Shown: one piece after another, positions 15,291 through 24,069 of the stretch
Layout: every line of letters starts with the position of its first letter
How positions within the stretch are numbered: the first letter of the stretch is position 1
Source: Loktanella sp. DSM 29012
Lineage (GTDB): Bacteria > Pseudomonadota > Alphaproteobacteria > Rhodobacterales > Rhodobacteraceae
Assembly: GCF_900110705.1 (NCBI RefSeq)
Contig: NZ_FOEJ01000003.1
Coordinates: 1-64,000 of the forward strand
Direction: 5' to 3'
Length of the DNA stretch: 64,000 nucleotides
Program-made: the position numbers and the translations under genes
The notes under the pieces: generated by a model
The model's database searches: none
The model's input: only the letters and a program-made list of their open reading frames with translations
Told to the model about the DNA's origin: nothing

Positions 15291-16889
15291 ATGCCTCTTG
15301 TTTCGCGCGCCGCCGCTGTCGCGGGTGTCCTTGTCGTGTTACTGTTCAGTCTGCCGACACTGGCGCAGGCACAGGTGACGGCATTCCGCCAAGCTGTTGC
15401 TGAATCCGCAGCCCGGGATGCGGACCTTGCCGCGTTTTACCGTGCGCGCGATTTTCAGGGGATCTGGACCGGGTCGGACAACGCCGCGAAACAGCGCCGC
15501 AACGCATTGCTGGCAGCGCTGGCCGATGCGCCCGCGCATGGATTGCCAGCGTCGACCTATGACGCCGACCAGCTGATGGCAGAGCTGCGCGCCGCACAGG
15601 AGCCCGCACAGCAAGGCCAGATGGAAGTCCGGCTGAGCCAGATCTTTTTGCAGTATGCCCGCGATGTGCAGACCGGTATCCTGACGCCTGCAAATGTTGT
15701 GCCGCTGATCAAACGCGAAGTCCCGCTGCGGTCGCGTGCGGGAACGATTGACGCCTTTGTCCGGTCGAACCCGGCGGCGTTTCTGCGGTCGTTGCCGCCC
15801 AGTAGCCCTGAATACGCACGTTTGATGACCGAAAAGCTGCGCATGGAACGCCAGCTGGCCCAGGGTGGCTATGGCCCAAGTGTTCCCGCCGACAGCCTGG
15901 CACCCGGTGCCTCGGGTGCTGCGGTCGTGGCACTGCGGGATCGCCTGGTTGCCATGGGGCACCTCGAACGCACGGCGACCCAAACCTATGACAGCACCAT
16001 TCAGGCTGGCGTGCAGCGTTTTCAGCAGGCGATGGGACTTGCCGTTGACGGTGTGGCGGGTGAAGGCACCATGTCCCAGATCAACGTTTCCATGGAACGG
16101 CGGATGCAGTCCGTGATCGTTGCTATGGAGCGCGAACGCTGGATCAACCGGCCGCGTGGCGCGCGTCACATCTGGGTCAACCTGACCGATTTCACCGCCG
16201 CCATCATGGACAATGACCGGACCACGTTCTCGACGCGGTCGGTCATCGGGGCGCAGGACATGGATCGCCGCACACCTGAATTTTCCGATGTGATGGAATT
16301 CATGGTGATCAATCCCAGCTGGTACGTGCCGCGTTCCATCGTGGTGGGGGAATATCTGCCGCAGCTGCAGCGCAACGCCAATGCCGTCAGCCATCTGGAC
16401 GTCACCGACCGTAGCGGGCGCGTGGTGCCGCGCGGTGCGGTCAATGCCAGTGCCTATACCGAACGCAGCTTTCCCTACTCGATGCGTCAGGGGCCCAGCC
16501 CCCGCAACGCACTCGGACTGGTCAAGTTCATGTTTCCCAACCAGTACAACATCTATCTGCACGACACCCCGGCCAAGAACCTGTTCAGCCGGTCCGTGCG
16601 TGCCTTTAGCCACGGCTGCATCCGCCTGAACGATCCGTTCGATTTCGCCTATGCATTGCTTGCAAAACAAGAGAGCGATCCCGAAGGCTTCTTTCAGGCG
16701 CGGCTTGCGACAGGTGCAGAGAGCCGGGTGAACCTGAACGAACCCGTGCCGGTGCACATCGTCTATCGCACCGCATTTACCCATGTGACGGGCAAGTTGC
16801 AGTTCCGGAACGATATTTACGGGCGCGACGCCAAGATCTGGGACGCTTTGGCCCGCGAGGGGGTAGCGATCCGGGCGGTGCAGGGCTAA
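15291..16889 (+). CDS. L,D-transpeptidase of the YcbB/LdtD type
   Basis: Forms 3-3 cross-links in peptidoglycan, or anchors proteins to it, in the periplasm. A signal segment (VAGVLVVLLFSLPTLAQAQ) is followed by a helical scaffold domain, a peptidoglycan-binding repeat (LAPGASGAAVVALRDRLVAMG, then GLAVDGVAGEGTM) and the YkuD domain with its catalytic SHGCIRLNDP; the Cys is residue 443 counted from the ATG. Length (532 residues) and order match the large YcbB group. A TTG at 15264 would add nine residues and has its own GGGGA upstream, so the start is open. Confidence 0.9.
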   Translation: MPLVSRAAAVAGVLVVLLFSLPTLAQAQVTAFRQAVAESAARDADLAAFYRARDFQGIWTGSDNAAKQRRNALLAALADAPAHGLPASTYDADQLMAELRAAQEPAQQGQMEVRLSQIFLQYARDVQTGILTPANVVPLIKREVPLRSRAGTIDAFVRSNPAAFLRSLPPSSPEYARLMTEKLRMERQLAQGGYGPSVPADSLAPGASGAAVVALRDRLVAMGHLERTATQTYDSTIQAGVQRFQQAMGLAVDGVAGEGTMSQINVSMERRMQSVIVAMERERWINRPRGARHIWVNLTDFTAAIMDNDRTTFSTRSVIGAQDMDRRTPEFSDVMEFMVINPSWYVPRSIVVGEYLPQLQRNANAVSHLDVTDRSGRVVPRGAVNASAYTERSFPYSMRQGPSPRNALGLVKFMFPNQYNIYLHDTPAKNLFSRSVRAFSHGCIRLNDPFDFAYALLAKQESDPEGFFQARLATGAESRVNLNEPVPVHIVYRTAFTHVTGKLQFRNDIYGRDAKIWDALAREGVAIRAVQG

Positions 16890-16921
16890 ATCAACGTCAG
16901 ACACCCGCTGCGGAGGATGAC

Positions 16922-18016
16922 ATGCCCCTGACGATCGCCGAAATCGCGCAGGCCCTCGGGACCACGGCGCATGGCAACACGGCACTGGTGGTGCAACGCC
17001 CCGCCGAGCCGGGCAGCGCTGGTCCTGATGACCTCGCACTTGCGATGTCCAAGGCCTATGCCGATGCGCTGCGCGCAAGTCAGGCGCGCGCGGCGATTGT
17101 CTGGGACGGGGCGGATCTGGACGATCTTGGCCTTGCGGCGGCGATTACGGTGCCACGGGCACGCCTTGCCATGGCGCAGTTGACGCAGGCCTTTGATCCG
17201 CGTCCTACGGGGACGGGCATACATCCTACGGCCGTCATTGATCCTGCGGCGCAGATCGGCGCGGATGTGCATATCGGACCATTCGTGGTGATCGGGTCGG
17301 GTGTCGCACTGGGCGACGGGTGCCGCATCGACAGCCATGTCAGTATCGGTGACCGCGCGACCCTTGGGGCTGGGTGCTGGCTGGGGGCGGGCACGCGCAT
17401 CGGCCGCGACTGCCATCTGGGTGCGCGTGTCATCACCCAGCCCAATGCGGTGATCGGGTCCGACGGATTTTCCTATGTGACCACCGACCTCGCCAACGAG
17501 GAACGCGCGATAAAGACGATGGGGCGGACGCCGCTCACTCCGCCGCAGGACGGCACGCGCCACCGGATTCATTCGCTGGGTGGGGTCGTGCTGGGGGACG
17601 ATGTCGAGGTCGGGTCTAATTCGACGATTGACGCTGGCACCATCAGACCCACCCGGATCGGTCGCGGGACCAAGATCGATAACCAAGTGCACATCGGCCA
17701 CAATTGCGTGGTGGGCGAGGATTGTATCGTCTGCGGTCACGTGGGTCTTGCGGGGTCCGGCACCTTTGGCGACCGCTGCGTCTTTGCCGGCAAGGTCGGG
17801 ACCAAGGACCATGTGACCCTTGGAAATGATGTGGTGATGGGGGGCGGGGCAAACGTGTATTCCGATTTCCCCGACGGTGCCTTTGTCATGGGCAGTCCGG
17901 CGCTGGACATGCCGGACCATCGCGCACAGCAAAAGGCGCTGCGCGGTCTGCCGCAATTGCAAAAAATCGTGGCGGACCTGCGTGCCCGCCTGACCAATCC
18001 GGGCGAGGCGGGCTGA
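16922..18016 (+). CDS. lpxD: UDP-3-O-acylglucosamine N-acyltransferase LpxD
   Basis: Adds the second 3-hydroxyacyl chain, from acyl-ACP, to UDP-3-O-acylglucosamine, the third step of lipid A synthesis at the cytoplasmic membrane. The 364-residue protein has an N-terminal uridine-binding part, then left-handed beta-helix hexapeptide repeats from about residue 100 (IHPTAVIDPAAQIGADVHIG) to 340. The catalytic His lies in VHIGHNCVVGED. In many alphaproteobacteria lpxD sits between bamA and fabZ; here it stands alone with an ACP and a ketoacyl synthase gene, 27 kb from the lpxA-lpxB cluster. Confidence 0.93.
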   Translation: MPLTIAEIAQALGTTAHGNTALVVQRPAEPGSAGPDDLALAMSKAYADALRASQARAAIVWDGADLDDLGLAAAITVPRARLAMAQLTQAFDPRPTGTGIHPTAVIDPAAQIGADVHIGPFVVIGSGVALGDGCRIDSHVSIGDRATLGAGCWLGAGTRIGRDCHLGARVITQPNAVIGSDGFSYVTTDLANEERAIKTMGRTPLTPPQDGTRHRIHSLGGVVLGDDVEVGSNSTIDAGTIRPTRIGRGTKIDNQVHIGHNCVVGEDCIVCGHVGLAGSGTFGDRCVFAGKVGTKDHVTLGNDVVMGGGANVYSDFPDGAFVMGSPALDMPDHRAQQKALRGLPQLQKIVADLRARLTNPGEAG

Positions 18017-18019
18017 GCC

Positions 18020-18304
18020 ATGTCAGAGCGGCAGATGCAATACGATCAGACTGTTGCAGACCGGATTATCCAGATCCTTGCCGATCAAGCCTTGTTGGAT
18101 AGGGCCGATGTGAGCATGGACGACACGTTGGACAGTCTCGGTCTGGACAGCATGGGTGTGGTCGAGACGATTTTCGCCATCGAAGAAACATTCGACATTG
18201 CCGTGCCGTTCAATGCAAACGCGCCGCAGGACAGCGGGTTTGACGTGTCCTCGGTGCGGTCCATCGTGGCCGCGGTCGAGGATCTGATCCAGCGGCCGGG
18301 CTGA
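18020..18304 (+). CDS. dedicated acyl carrier protein
   Basis: A 94-residue acidic protein. LDSLGLDSMGVVETIF holds the Asp-Ser at which phosphopantetheine is attached, followed by helix III (IEETFDIAVPF). It is not the housekeeping AcpP, which normally sits between fabG and fabF and carries GADSLD. It begins four bases after lpxD and ends six bases before a ketoacyl synthase gene, so the three probably work together to elongate or deliver a special acyl chain. By analogy to AcpXL this may concern lipid A, but it does not look like AcpXL itself. Confidence 0.85.
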   Translation: MSERQMQYDQTVADRIIQILADQALLDRADVSMDDTLDSLGLDSMGVVETIFAIEETFDIAVPFNANAPQDSGFDVSSVRSIVAAVEDLIQRPG

Positions 18305-18309
18305 CGGGG

Positions 18310-19512
18310 GTGCGGCGGGTCGTCATTACCGGGGCGGGCACGATCAACCCGCTGGGCGCATCGGTCGCCGCAACACAGAAAGCGATGCGGGCAGGGATCT
18401 GCGCCATCGGGCCGTTGGATATTCGTGATGTTGACCGCCTGCAGGTCAGGATCGGTGCGCAGGTGCGCGACTACGACGAAGCCGACCATTTCACCAAGCA
18501 GCAGTTGGCGCTGTACGACAGGTTCACCCAGTTCGCGCTGATCGCGGGCGCGCAGGCCGTTACACAAGCAAGGCTGGTCGATTTTGATCCTGACCGAGCC
18601 GGTGTGGTGCTGGGCACGTCGGGGGGCGGTCTGAACACGCTTGATGACAATTACCGCGCTGTCTATGAGGCGGGCCGCGACCGTGTTCATCCGTTCATCG
18701 TGCCGCGCCTGATGGCAAATGCCGCAGCCAGTCATCTGTCGATGACACACGGTCTGCGCGGACCGGTAACGACCGTGTCGACGGCCTGCGCGTCCTCCAA
18801 TCATGCGATGGGGCAGGCATTGGCCACGATCCGCGCAGGGCAGGCCGACGTCATGCTGACCGGCGGGGCCGAGGCCATGCTGTGTTTTGGCGGGATCAAG
18901 GCCTGGGAAGGACTGCGCGTCATGGCGCGCGACACATGCCGCCCGTTTTCGGCGGACCGGACCGGGATGGTGCAGGGCGAAGGGGCCGCAGTGTTTGTGT
19001 TCGAGGACCGGGATCACGCGCTGGCCCGCGGTGCGACGATCATGGCCGAGGTTGCGGGATTTGCCGCCACCTCTGATGCGGGCGATATCGTGAGCCCCAG
19101 CCAGGACGGTGCCGCACGCGCGATGCGCGGTGCGATGGCCGATGCCGGGCTGACCCCTGCGCAGGTGGGCTATATCAATGCCCATGGCACCGGGACTGCG
19201 GCGAATGACAGGACCGAATGTGCAGCGGTCCAAGAGGTGTTCGGCGACCACGCCCGTAACCTGTTGATGTCATCGACCAAATCCATGCACGGCCATTTGA
19301 TCGGTGCCGCAGGCGCCGTCGAGTTGCTGGCCTGCCTGATGGCCCTGACCGAAGGGGTGATCGCGCCCACGGTCAACCACCGTGCGGCTGACCCCGACTG
19401 CGATCTGGATATCGTCGCCAATACGGCACGTAGGGCCGATGTGTCCGCGGTGCTGTCCAATGCCTTTGCATTCGGCGGATTGAATGCGGTGGTGGCCCTG
19501 ACGCGCGCCTGA
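18310..19512 (+). CDS. beta-ketoacyl-ACP synthase II-like enzyme
   Basis: A 400-residue condensing enzyme of the thiolase fold, starting at a GTG. The catalytic triad is complete: Cys160 in STACASSNH, His292 in NAHGTGTAAND and His329 in KSMHGHLIGAAG. It would extend acyl-ACP by two carbons using malonyl-ACP. The neighbouring ACP and LpxD genes suggest an acyl chain destined for lipid A rather than bulk fatty acid synthesis. Such paralogues are also found in polyunsaturated or polyketide-like pathways, but no other such genes are here. Confidence 0.88.
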   Translation: MRRVVITGAGTINPLGASVAATQKAMRAGICAIGPLDIRDVDRLQVRIGAQVRDYDEADHFTKQQLALYDRFTQFALIAGAQAVTQARLVDFDPDRAGVVLGTSGGGLNTLDDNYRAVYEAGRDRVHPFIVPRLMANAAASHLSMTHGLRGPVTTVSTACASSNHAMGQALATIRAGQADVMLTGGAEAMLCFGGIKAWEGLRVMARDTCRPFSADRTGMVQGEGAAVFVFEDRDHALARGATIMAEVAGFAATSDAGDIVSPSQDGAARAMRGAMADAGLTPAQVGYINAHGTGTAANDRTECAAVQEVFGDHARNLLMSSTKSMHGHLIGAAGAVELLACLMALTEGVIAPTVNHRAADPDCDLDIVANTARRADVSAVLSNAFAFGGLNAVVALTRA

Positions 19513-19518
19513 GGCATG

Positions 19519-19548
19519 AAAAAGGCCGCCCTGCACGGTGGCGGGCGG
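19519..19548 (-). terminator. intrinsic terminator of the ialB-like gene
   Basis: On the minus strand GGCCGCCC and GGGCGGCC pair around a GCCACCGTGCA loop and lead into TTTTT. It lies after the stop codon of the IalB-family gene and between two convergent genes; the ketoacyl synthase side has no T run. Confidence 0.8.
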
Positions 19549-19573
19549 CCCGGTCGCAGATGTGCGTCAGTGA

Positions 19574-20170
19574 TTACTGCTGATCGACGCTGTCAAAACC
19601 GGCTGTGAAACCCGACAGCGACATGTCCAGAACAACCTCTTGGTCAGGTGCAGCGGCAGGCACCATGCGCACGACGGCATTGCTGCCACGCTTGAGCTGG
19701 TTGACCTCTTGTGCGGTGAACCCGACACGTGCCACGCATCCGGCCTGGTTGCAGAACGTGAACGGATAGACCTTGGGTTCGTTGCTGTCGATCGTGACGC
19801 GCAGGTTCTGGGTCAAAAGCGTTTCAAGCGGCACGACGAAAGTCGCGCCAGCTGCAGCCTCTCCTCCGGCGGGCAAGGGAAAGGTGCTGACCTCGGCCAC
19901 GGCATTGCCGTCGTCGTCCATCAACAGTTGATACAGCTGGCAGGGATCGGTGCCTTCTTCGGCCTTCAGACAGCGCAGCGACCAATCGTTGAACTCTTCG
20001 CGGATGTAGGGTTGTCCGATGCGCAGTTCTTCTACTGCAGGTGCCTCGGCTGCGGGCGCCTCGGCTGGGGTGTCCGTCGCGGGGGTTTCTTCTGTGGTCT
20101 GTGCGGCGGCAGCCAGCGGCGCGGCGGCAACCAGCAGTGCCAGCAGCGTTGTCTTGGTCGTTTCGAACAT
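19574..20170 (-). CDS. invasion-associated locus B (IalB) family protein
   Basis: A 198-residue exported protein: signal peptide (LLALLVAAAPLAAAAQ), a low-complexity Thr/Pro/Ala/Glu spacer to about residue 47, then the IalB domain. The domain shows FNDWSLRCLKAEEGTDPCQLYQ and PFTFCNQAGCVARVGF, whose four Cys probably form disulfides. IalB is known from Bartonella erythrocyte invasion, but homologues are common in free-living alphaproteobacteria, where their role in the periplasm or envelope is unknown. Confidence 0.8.
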   Translation of the reverse strand: MFETTKTTLLALLVAAAPLAAAAQTTEETPATDTPAEAPAAEAPAVEELRIGQPYIREEFNDWSLRCLKAEEGTDPCQLYQLLMDDDGNAVAEVSTFPLPAGGEAAAGATFVVPLETLLTQNLRVTIDSNEPKVYPFTFCNQAGCVARVGFTAQEVNQLKRGSNAVVRMVPAAAPDQEVVLDMSLSGFTAGFDSVDQQ

Positions 20171-20493
20171 CGGATACCTCTTGGTATAGAATTTGGCCCT
20201 GACGTAGCATGCAACCGCAGGACTGTCAGTGACAAATTTAAGACCATACGCAGCGCCGCCGACAACAAAAAAGGGCCCCGCAAAGGACCCTTTTCCGTTC
20301 TCCCTGCCGGACGTTGCCGACGAATTGACCGAACGCTATGGCAAGCTTTCTGTTGCGTCAACGCGAAAATGGTGGGGCGCGGCATTGGGTCCCGTTGCCA
20401 AGTCGGCAAATCGAACCGACCCCGGTTTGAGGCTTTTATCAGGCGCACCGGGCGCATAGAGTTTCGCTGCGAAAGAACGCTTTGGGGGTTGAT
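20171..20493. other. gene-free region with an unassigned hairpin terminator
   Basis: This 323-base stretch between divergent genes holds the promoter of the IalB-type gene and that of the HerA-type gene. It also has a hairpin at about 20268-20299: on the minus strand AAAAGGGTCC-TTTGCG-GGGCCCTTTT, one G-U pair, running into TTTTTT. No annotated gene ends there, so a short minus-strand transcript starting near 20300-20490 is possible. I see no convincing small protein in it. Confidence 0.45.
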
Positions 20494-22032
20494 ATGACGG
20501 ATCGTATTTTCATCGGGGGTGGTGGTGAAAACTATGCCGTGCCGCAGGAGTTGTTGCTGGACAAGGCCAATCGCCATGGCCTGATCGCGGGCGCCACCGG
20601 GACCGGCAAGACTGTCACGCTGCAAATTCTGGCCGAAGGATTTTCCGCCGCGGGCGTCCCGGTGTTCCTGTCCGACGTCAAGGGCGATCTGTCGGGCCTT
20701 GCTGTCAGCGGATCAGCCGATTTCAAGCTGCACGAACCCTTTATGAAGCGGTCCGAAACCATCGGTCTGGACCTTCAATACAGCGCCTTTCCGGTCACGT
20801 TCTGGGACCTGCTGGGGGAACAGGGCCACCCGATCCGGGCGACCGTCGCGGAAATGGGTCCGCTGCTGCTCAGCCGTCTGCTGGGTCTGACCGACGTGCA
20901 GGAAGGCGTGATGAACGTCGCATTCCGCGTGGCCGACGAAGAGGGGCTGCCGCTGCTGGACCTCAAGGATCTGCAGGCGCTGCTGGTCTGGGTTGGGCAG
21001 AATGCCAAGGATCTGTCGCTGCGCTATGGCAATGTGGCCGCGTCCTCGGTGGGCGCGATCCAGCGGCAATTGCTGGTGCTGGAAAATCAGGGCGGCAACC
21101 AGTTGTTCGGTGAACCCGCGCTGGAATTGTCGGACATTATCCGCTGTGCCGATGACGGGCGCGGCATGATCAACATTCTGGCGGCTGACCGGCTGATGGC
21201 GTCACCCGCGCTTTATGCCACGTTCCTGCTGTGGCTGTTGTCGGAACTGTTCGAGGAACTGCCGGAGGTCGGCAACCCGGACAAACCCAAACTGGTGTTT
21301 TTCTTTGACGAGGCGCACCTGCTGTTCGACGACGCACCCAAGGCGCTGGTGGACAAGGTCGAACAGGTCGCACGCCTGATCCGGTCCAAGGGGGTTGGCG
21401 TCTATTTCATCACGCAGAACCCCGACGATGTGCCGGATGATGTGCTGGGGCAGTTGGGAAACCGCGTGCAGCACGCCCTGCGGTCATTTACCGAACGCGA
21501 CCGCAAGGCCCTGCAAAAGGCGGCTGAAACCTATCGTCAAAATCCCGCATTCGACACGGCAGAGGCGATCCAGCAGGTCGGCACCGGCGAGGCCGTGACG
21601 TCGATGCTGGACCCTAAAGGCGCCCCGATGATCGTCGAGCGGACGCTGATCCGCCCGCCGTCGTCGCAACTGGGCCCCATTGATCCCAGCACGCGCGCCG
21701 TGATGATGGGTCAGAACCCGATGCACGCAAAATACAGCACTGCAGTGGACCGCGACAGCGCGTTCGAGATGCTGAGCAAGCGCGCCGACGACGCGGCCAA
21801 GGCCGCAGCAGAAGCCGAAGCGGCCGAGGAAAAGGCCGAAGCGCAAGAACGCGAATTCAAGATGGCGCGTCGCTACGAAGGTAAGCAGACCGGGCGGTCA
21901 ACCTCGCGCCGGGCCAAGGATGACGGCGGTTTTGGAGGGGCCATCGCATCGGTCGTGGTCAAGGAACTGAAGGGCACCACCGGTCGTCGTATCGTGCGCG
22001 GCATTCTGGGCGGATTGTTCAAGGGTCGCTGA
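20494..22032 (+). CDS. HerA-like ATPase (DUF853 family)
   Basis: A 512-residue cytoplasmic P-loop ATPase of the HerA/FtsK superfamily. Walker A AGATGTGKT is at residues 32-40, FLSDVKGDLSGLA follows, Walker B is KLVFFFDEAHLLFDD, and YFITQNPDDVPDDVLGQLGNR is the sensor-type block characteristic of DUF853. The C-terminus has a long charged Ala/Glu/Lys helix (AAAEAEAAEEKAEAQ) and a basic tail. Its biological role is poorly known; DNA translocation is inferred from the superfamily. GGGGG seven bases before the ATG supports this start. Its TGA overlaps the methyltransferase start (TGATG). Confidence 0.85.
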   Translation: MTDRIFIGGGGENYAVPQELLLDKANRHGLIAGATGTGKTVTLQILAEGFSAAGVPVFLSDVKGDLSGLAVSGSADFKLHEPFMKRSETIGLDLQYSAFPVTFWDLLGEQGHPIRATVAEMGPLLLSRLLGLTDVQEGVMNVAFRVADEEGLPLLDLKDLQALLVWVGQNAKDLSLRYGNVAASSVGAIQRQLLVLENQGGNQLFGEPALELSDIIRCADDGRGMINILAADRLMASPALYATFLLWLLSELFEELPEVGNPDKPKLVFFFDEAHLLFDDAPKALVDKVEQVARLIRSKGVGVYFITQNPDDVPDDVLGQLGNRVQHALRSFTERDRKALQKAAETYRQNPAFDTAEAIQQVGTGEAVTSMLDPKGAPMIVERTLIRPPSSQLGPIDPSTRAVMMGQNPMHAKYSTAVDRDSAFEMLSKRADDAAKAAAEAEAAEEKAEAQEREFKMARRYEGKQTGRSTSRRAKDDGGFGGAIASVVVKELKGTTGRRIVRGILGGLFKGR

Positions 22033-22655
22033 TGGTCGATGACAAAACATTCTGGGATCGCGCGGCGGACAAATACATCAGCGATCCGATCGCTGATATG
22101 GATGCCTACGAAGAAGGATTGTGCCGCACGATCCCCTATCTGTCAAAGGACATGCGCGCGATAGAGATTGGGTGCGGGTCGGGCATGACCGCCCGCAGGC
22201 TGGCCCCGCATGTCGGTCATCTGACGGCGACCGATCTGTCCAGCGCAATGATCGGGCATGCGCGCAAACTGCAGGACACTGAAAACGGCCCCGACAACAT
22301 CGATTACCGCGTGGCAGACCTCGCGGGGTTTTCGCACGAAAACGCCGACGTCGTTTTGTGTTTCAGTCTGCTGCATTTGCTGCCCGATCTGGACGCTGGC
22401 CTGCGTCAGATACATCAAATATTGCCAGCGGGTGGCCTGTTCATTTCGAAAACGCCATGTCTTGGCGGGCTTTGGTCAGCACTCAAGTTGATCATGTGGC
22501 CGATGAAGCGTCTGGGCAAGGCACCGTCCAATGTCCATTTTTTCACTGCGGAGCGTCTGGAAAACAGGGTCAGGGCTGCTGGATTTGATATCGTCGCCGC
22601 AGATGTTCAGCCTACGCGCCCACCGCGCCACTATATCGTTGCACGCCGCATCTGA
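22032..22655 (+). CDS. class I SAM-dependent methyltransferase
   Basis: A 207-residue protein with the SAM-binding motif I (AIEIGCGSGMTARRLA, about residues 37-52), an acidic end of strand 2 (LTATDLSSAM) and VVLCFSLLHLLPD as motif III. The pattern is that of UbiE/Methyltransf_11 proteins, without a substrate-specific feature. It is coupled to the HerA-type gene by a TGATG overlap, so they share a transcript, although a functional link is not known. Confidence 0.8.
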   Translation: MVDDKTFWDRAADKYISDPIADMDAYEEGLCRTIPYLSKDMRAIEIGCGSGMTARRLAPHVGHLTATDLSSAMIGHARKLQDTENGPDNIDYRVADLAGFSHENADVVLCFSLLHLLPDLDAGLRQIHQILPAGGLFISKTPCLGGLWSALKLIMWPMKRLGKAPSNVHFFTAERLENRVRAAGFDIVAADVQPTRPPRHYIVARRI

Positions 22656-22697
22656 CGGATTGACCCAAAGGTCGGACCATCTGCCTGGGCCGGACGG

Positions 22698-24014
22698 TCA
22701 GAGCGGACGGATACTGAGGACGGAAATCCGGTTCTCGTCCTTTTCCATCACCTCGAACCGGAATCCGTGAAAGCTGAAGACCTGACCGACCAGCGGGATG
22801 ATCTGCGCCTCGTGGATCACCAGGCCGGCGACGGTATTCGCTGTCTCGTCTGGCAGGTTCCAGTCGTGCGCACGGTTCACGTCGCGGATCGTCATGGACC
22901 CATCCACCAGATAGCCGCCGTCTGGGGTCGTTTCGAACACATAATCTTCTTCGTCGTCGTGTTCGTCAGCGATTTCGCCCACGATTTCCTCGAGGATATC
23001 CTCGAGTGTCAGCAAACCCTGCAATGCACCGTATTCATCGACCACCAGCGCGAAATGCGATTTGCGTTTCAGGAACTGGCGCATCTGGTCGTTCAGCGTC
23101 GTGGTTTCCGGCACGAAATAGGGCGGCATGGCCACGTCCATGATGTCGACGCGGGTGACACCGTCGGACAGTTTCGTGCCGTCGTCCTGCACGTCATGCA
23201 TGGCGCGCAACAGGTCCTTGGCATGGATGACGCCGACAATGTTTTCGGGGTCGTCACGGAACAGCGGCAGGCGGGTGTGCGTGCTTTCCAGACACTGGCG
23301 CAGGATATCGGCTGCGGGCTGGTCGGCGTCCACCATTTCGATGCCGGACCGGTGCAACATCACCTCTTCCACGGTGCGTTCCGCCAGATCCAGCGCGCCC
23401 AGGATGCGGTCGCGGTCCTCTTTCTGCACGACGCCTTCTGAATGGCCCAGTTGCAGCGCACCGGCGATTTCCTCGCGCACGGCGAGGATGTTGCTGTCGG
23501 GATCGGTCTGCACGCCAAAAACGCGCAGCACACCGCGCACGAAAAACCGGACGGCCCCGACGATGGGCGAAAACAGGATCACGACCACCTTGATCGGGCG
23601 CGACACGATGCTGGCCGTGGTTTCGGGGTTGGTGATGGCGTAGGTTTTCGGCAAAACCTCTGCAAAAATCAGCACCAGCGTGGTCATGACAAGGGTGGCC
23701 AGCGCCACGCCGTTGGGACCAAAGAGCCGGGTCAACAGCGCCGTTGCAAGCGACGTCGCCAGGATGTTGACCACGTTGTTGCCCAGCAGGACTGACCCGA
23801 TCAGGCGTTCGTTATCCTCGGTCAGGTCCAGCGCACGCGATGCACCCCTGTTGCCGCGGTCGGCGGCGGCGCGCAGTTTCCCGCGCGAGGCAGCGGTCAA
23901 GGCGGTTTCGGACCCCGAAAAGAACCCTGACATGAACAACAGCAGAAGGATGCCCCCGGCAGTAATCCAGAAAGCGGCGTCAAAGAGCGCGGGCGCGCTC
24001 GAAAGGGGGTCCAT
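22698..24014 (-). CDS. HlyC/CorC-family transporter-like protein (DUF21, CBS pair, CorC_HlyC domain)
   Basis: A 438-residue inner-membrane protein. Residues 1-190 hold the DUF21/CNNM segment (FMSGFFSGSETALTAAS, VLLGNNVVNILATSLAT, EVLPKTYAI). Two CBS domains follow at about 215-330 (VMLHRSGIEMVD and LVVDEYGALQGLLTLEDILEE), then a C-terminal CorC_HlyC domain (YLVDGSMTIRDVNR). Members are linked to magnesium or cobalt efflux and to ion homeostasis; 'hemolysin' in older names is misleading. It is the last gene of the leftward xerD unit. Confidence 0.9.
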   Translation of the reverse strand: MDPLSSAPALFDAAFWITAGGILLLLFMSGFFSGSETALTAASRGKLRAAADRGNRGASRALDLTEDNERLIGSVLLGNNVVNILATSLATALLTRLFGPNGVALATLVMTTLVLIFAEVLPKTYAITNPETTASIVSRPIKVVVILFSPIVGAVRFFVRGVLRVFGVQTDPDSNILAVREEIAGALQLGHSEGVVQKEDRDRILGALDLAERTVEEVMLHRSGIEMVDADQPAADILRQCLESTHTRLPLFRDDPENIVGVIHAKDLLRAMHDVQDDGTKLSDGVTRVDIMDVAMPPYFVPETTTLNDQMRQFLKRKSHFALVVDEYGALQGLLTLEDILEEIVGEIADEHDDEEDYVFETTPDGGYLVDGSMTIRDVNRAHDWNLPDETANTVAGLVIHEAQIIPLVGQVFSFHGFRFEVMEKDENRISVLSIRPL

Positions 24015-24069
24015 CAGGTCAGTTCCATTTATTGATCAAGGCGAGGATATGGGGTCTGGCACAGTCGCT

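Noticed and set aside
15339-17078. A 579-residue minus-strand frame opposite the L,D-transpeptidase gene
   Set aside because: It is His/Arg/Gln-rich antisense of a clearly real gene with intact catalytic motifs.
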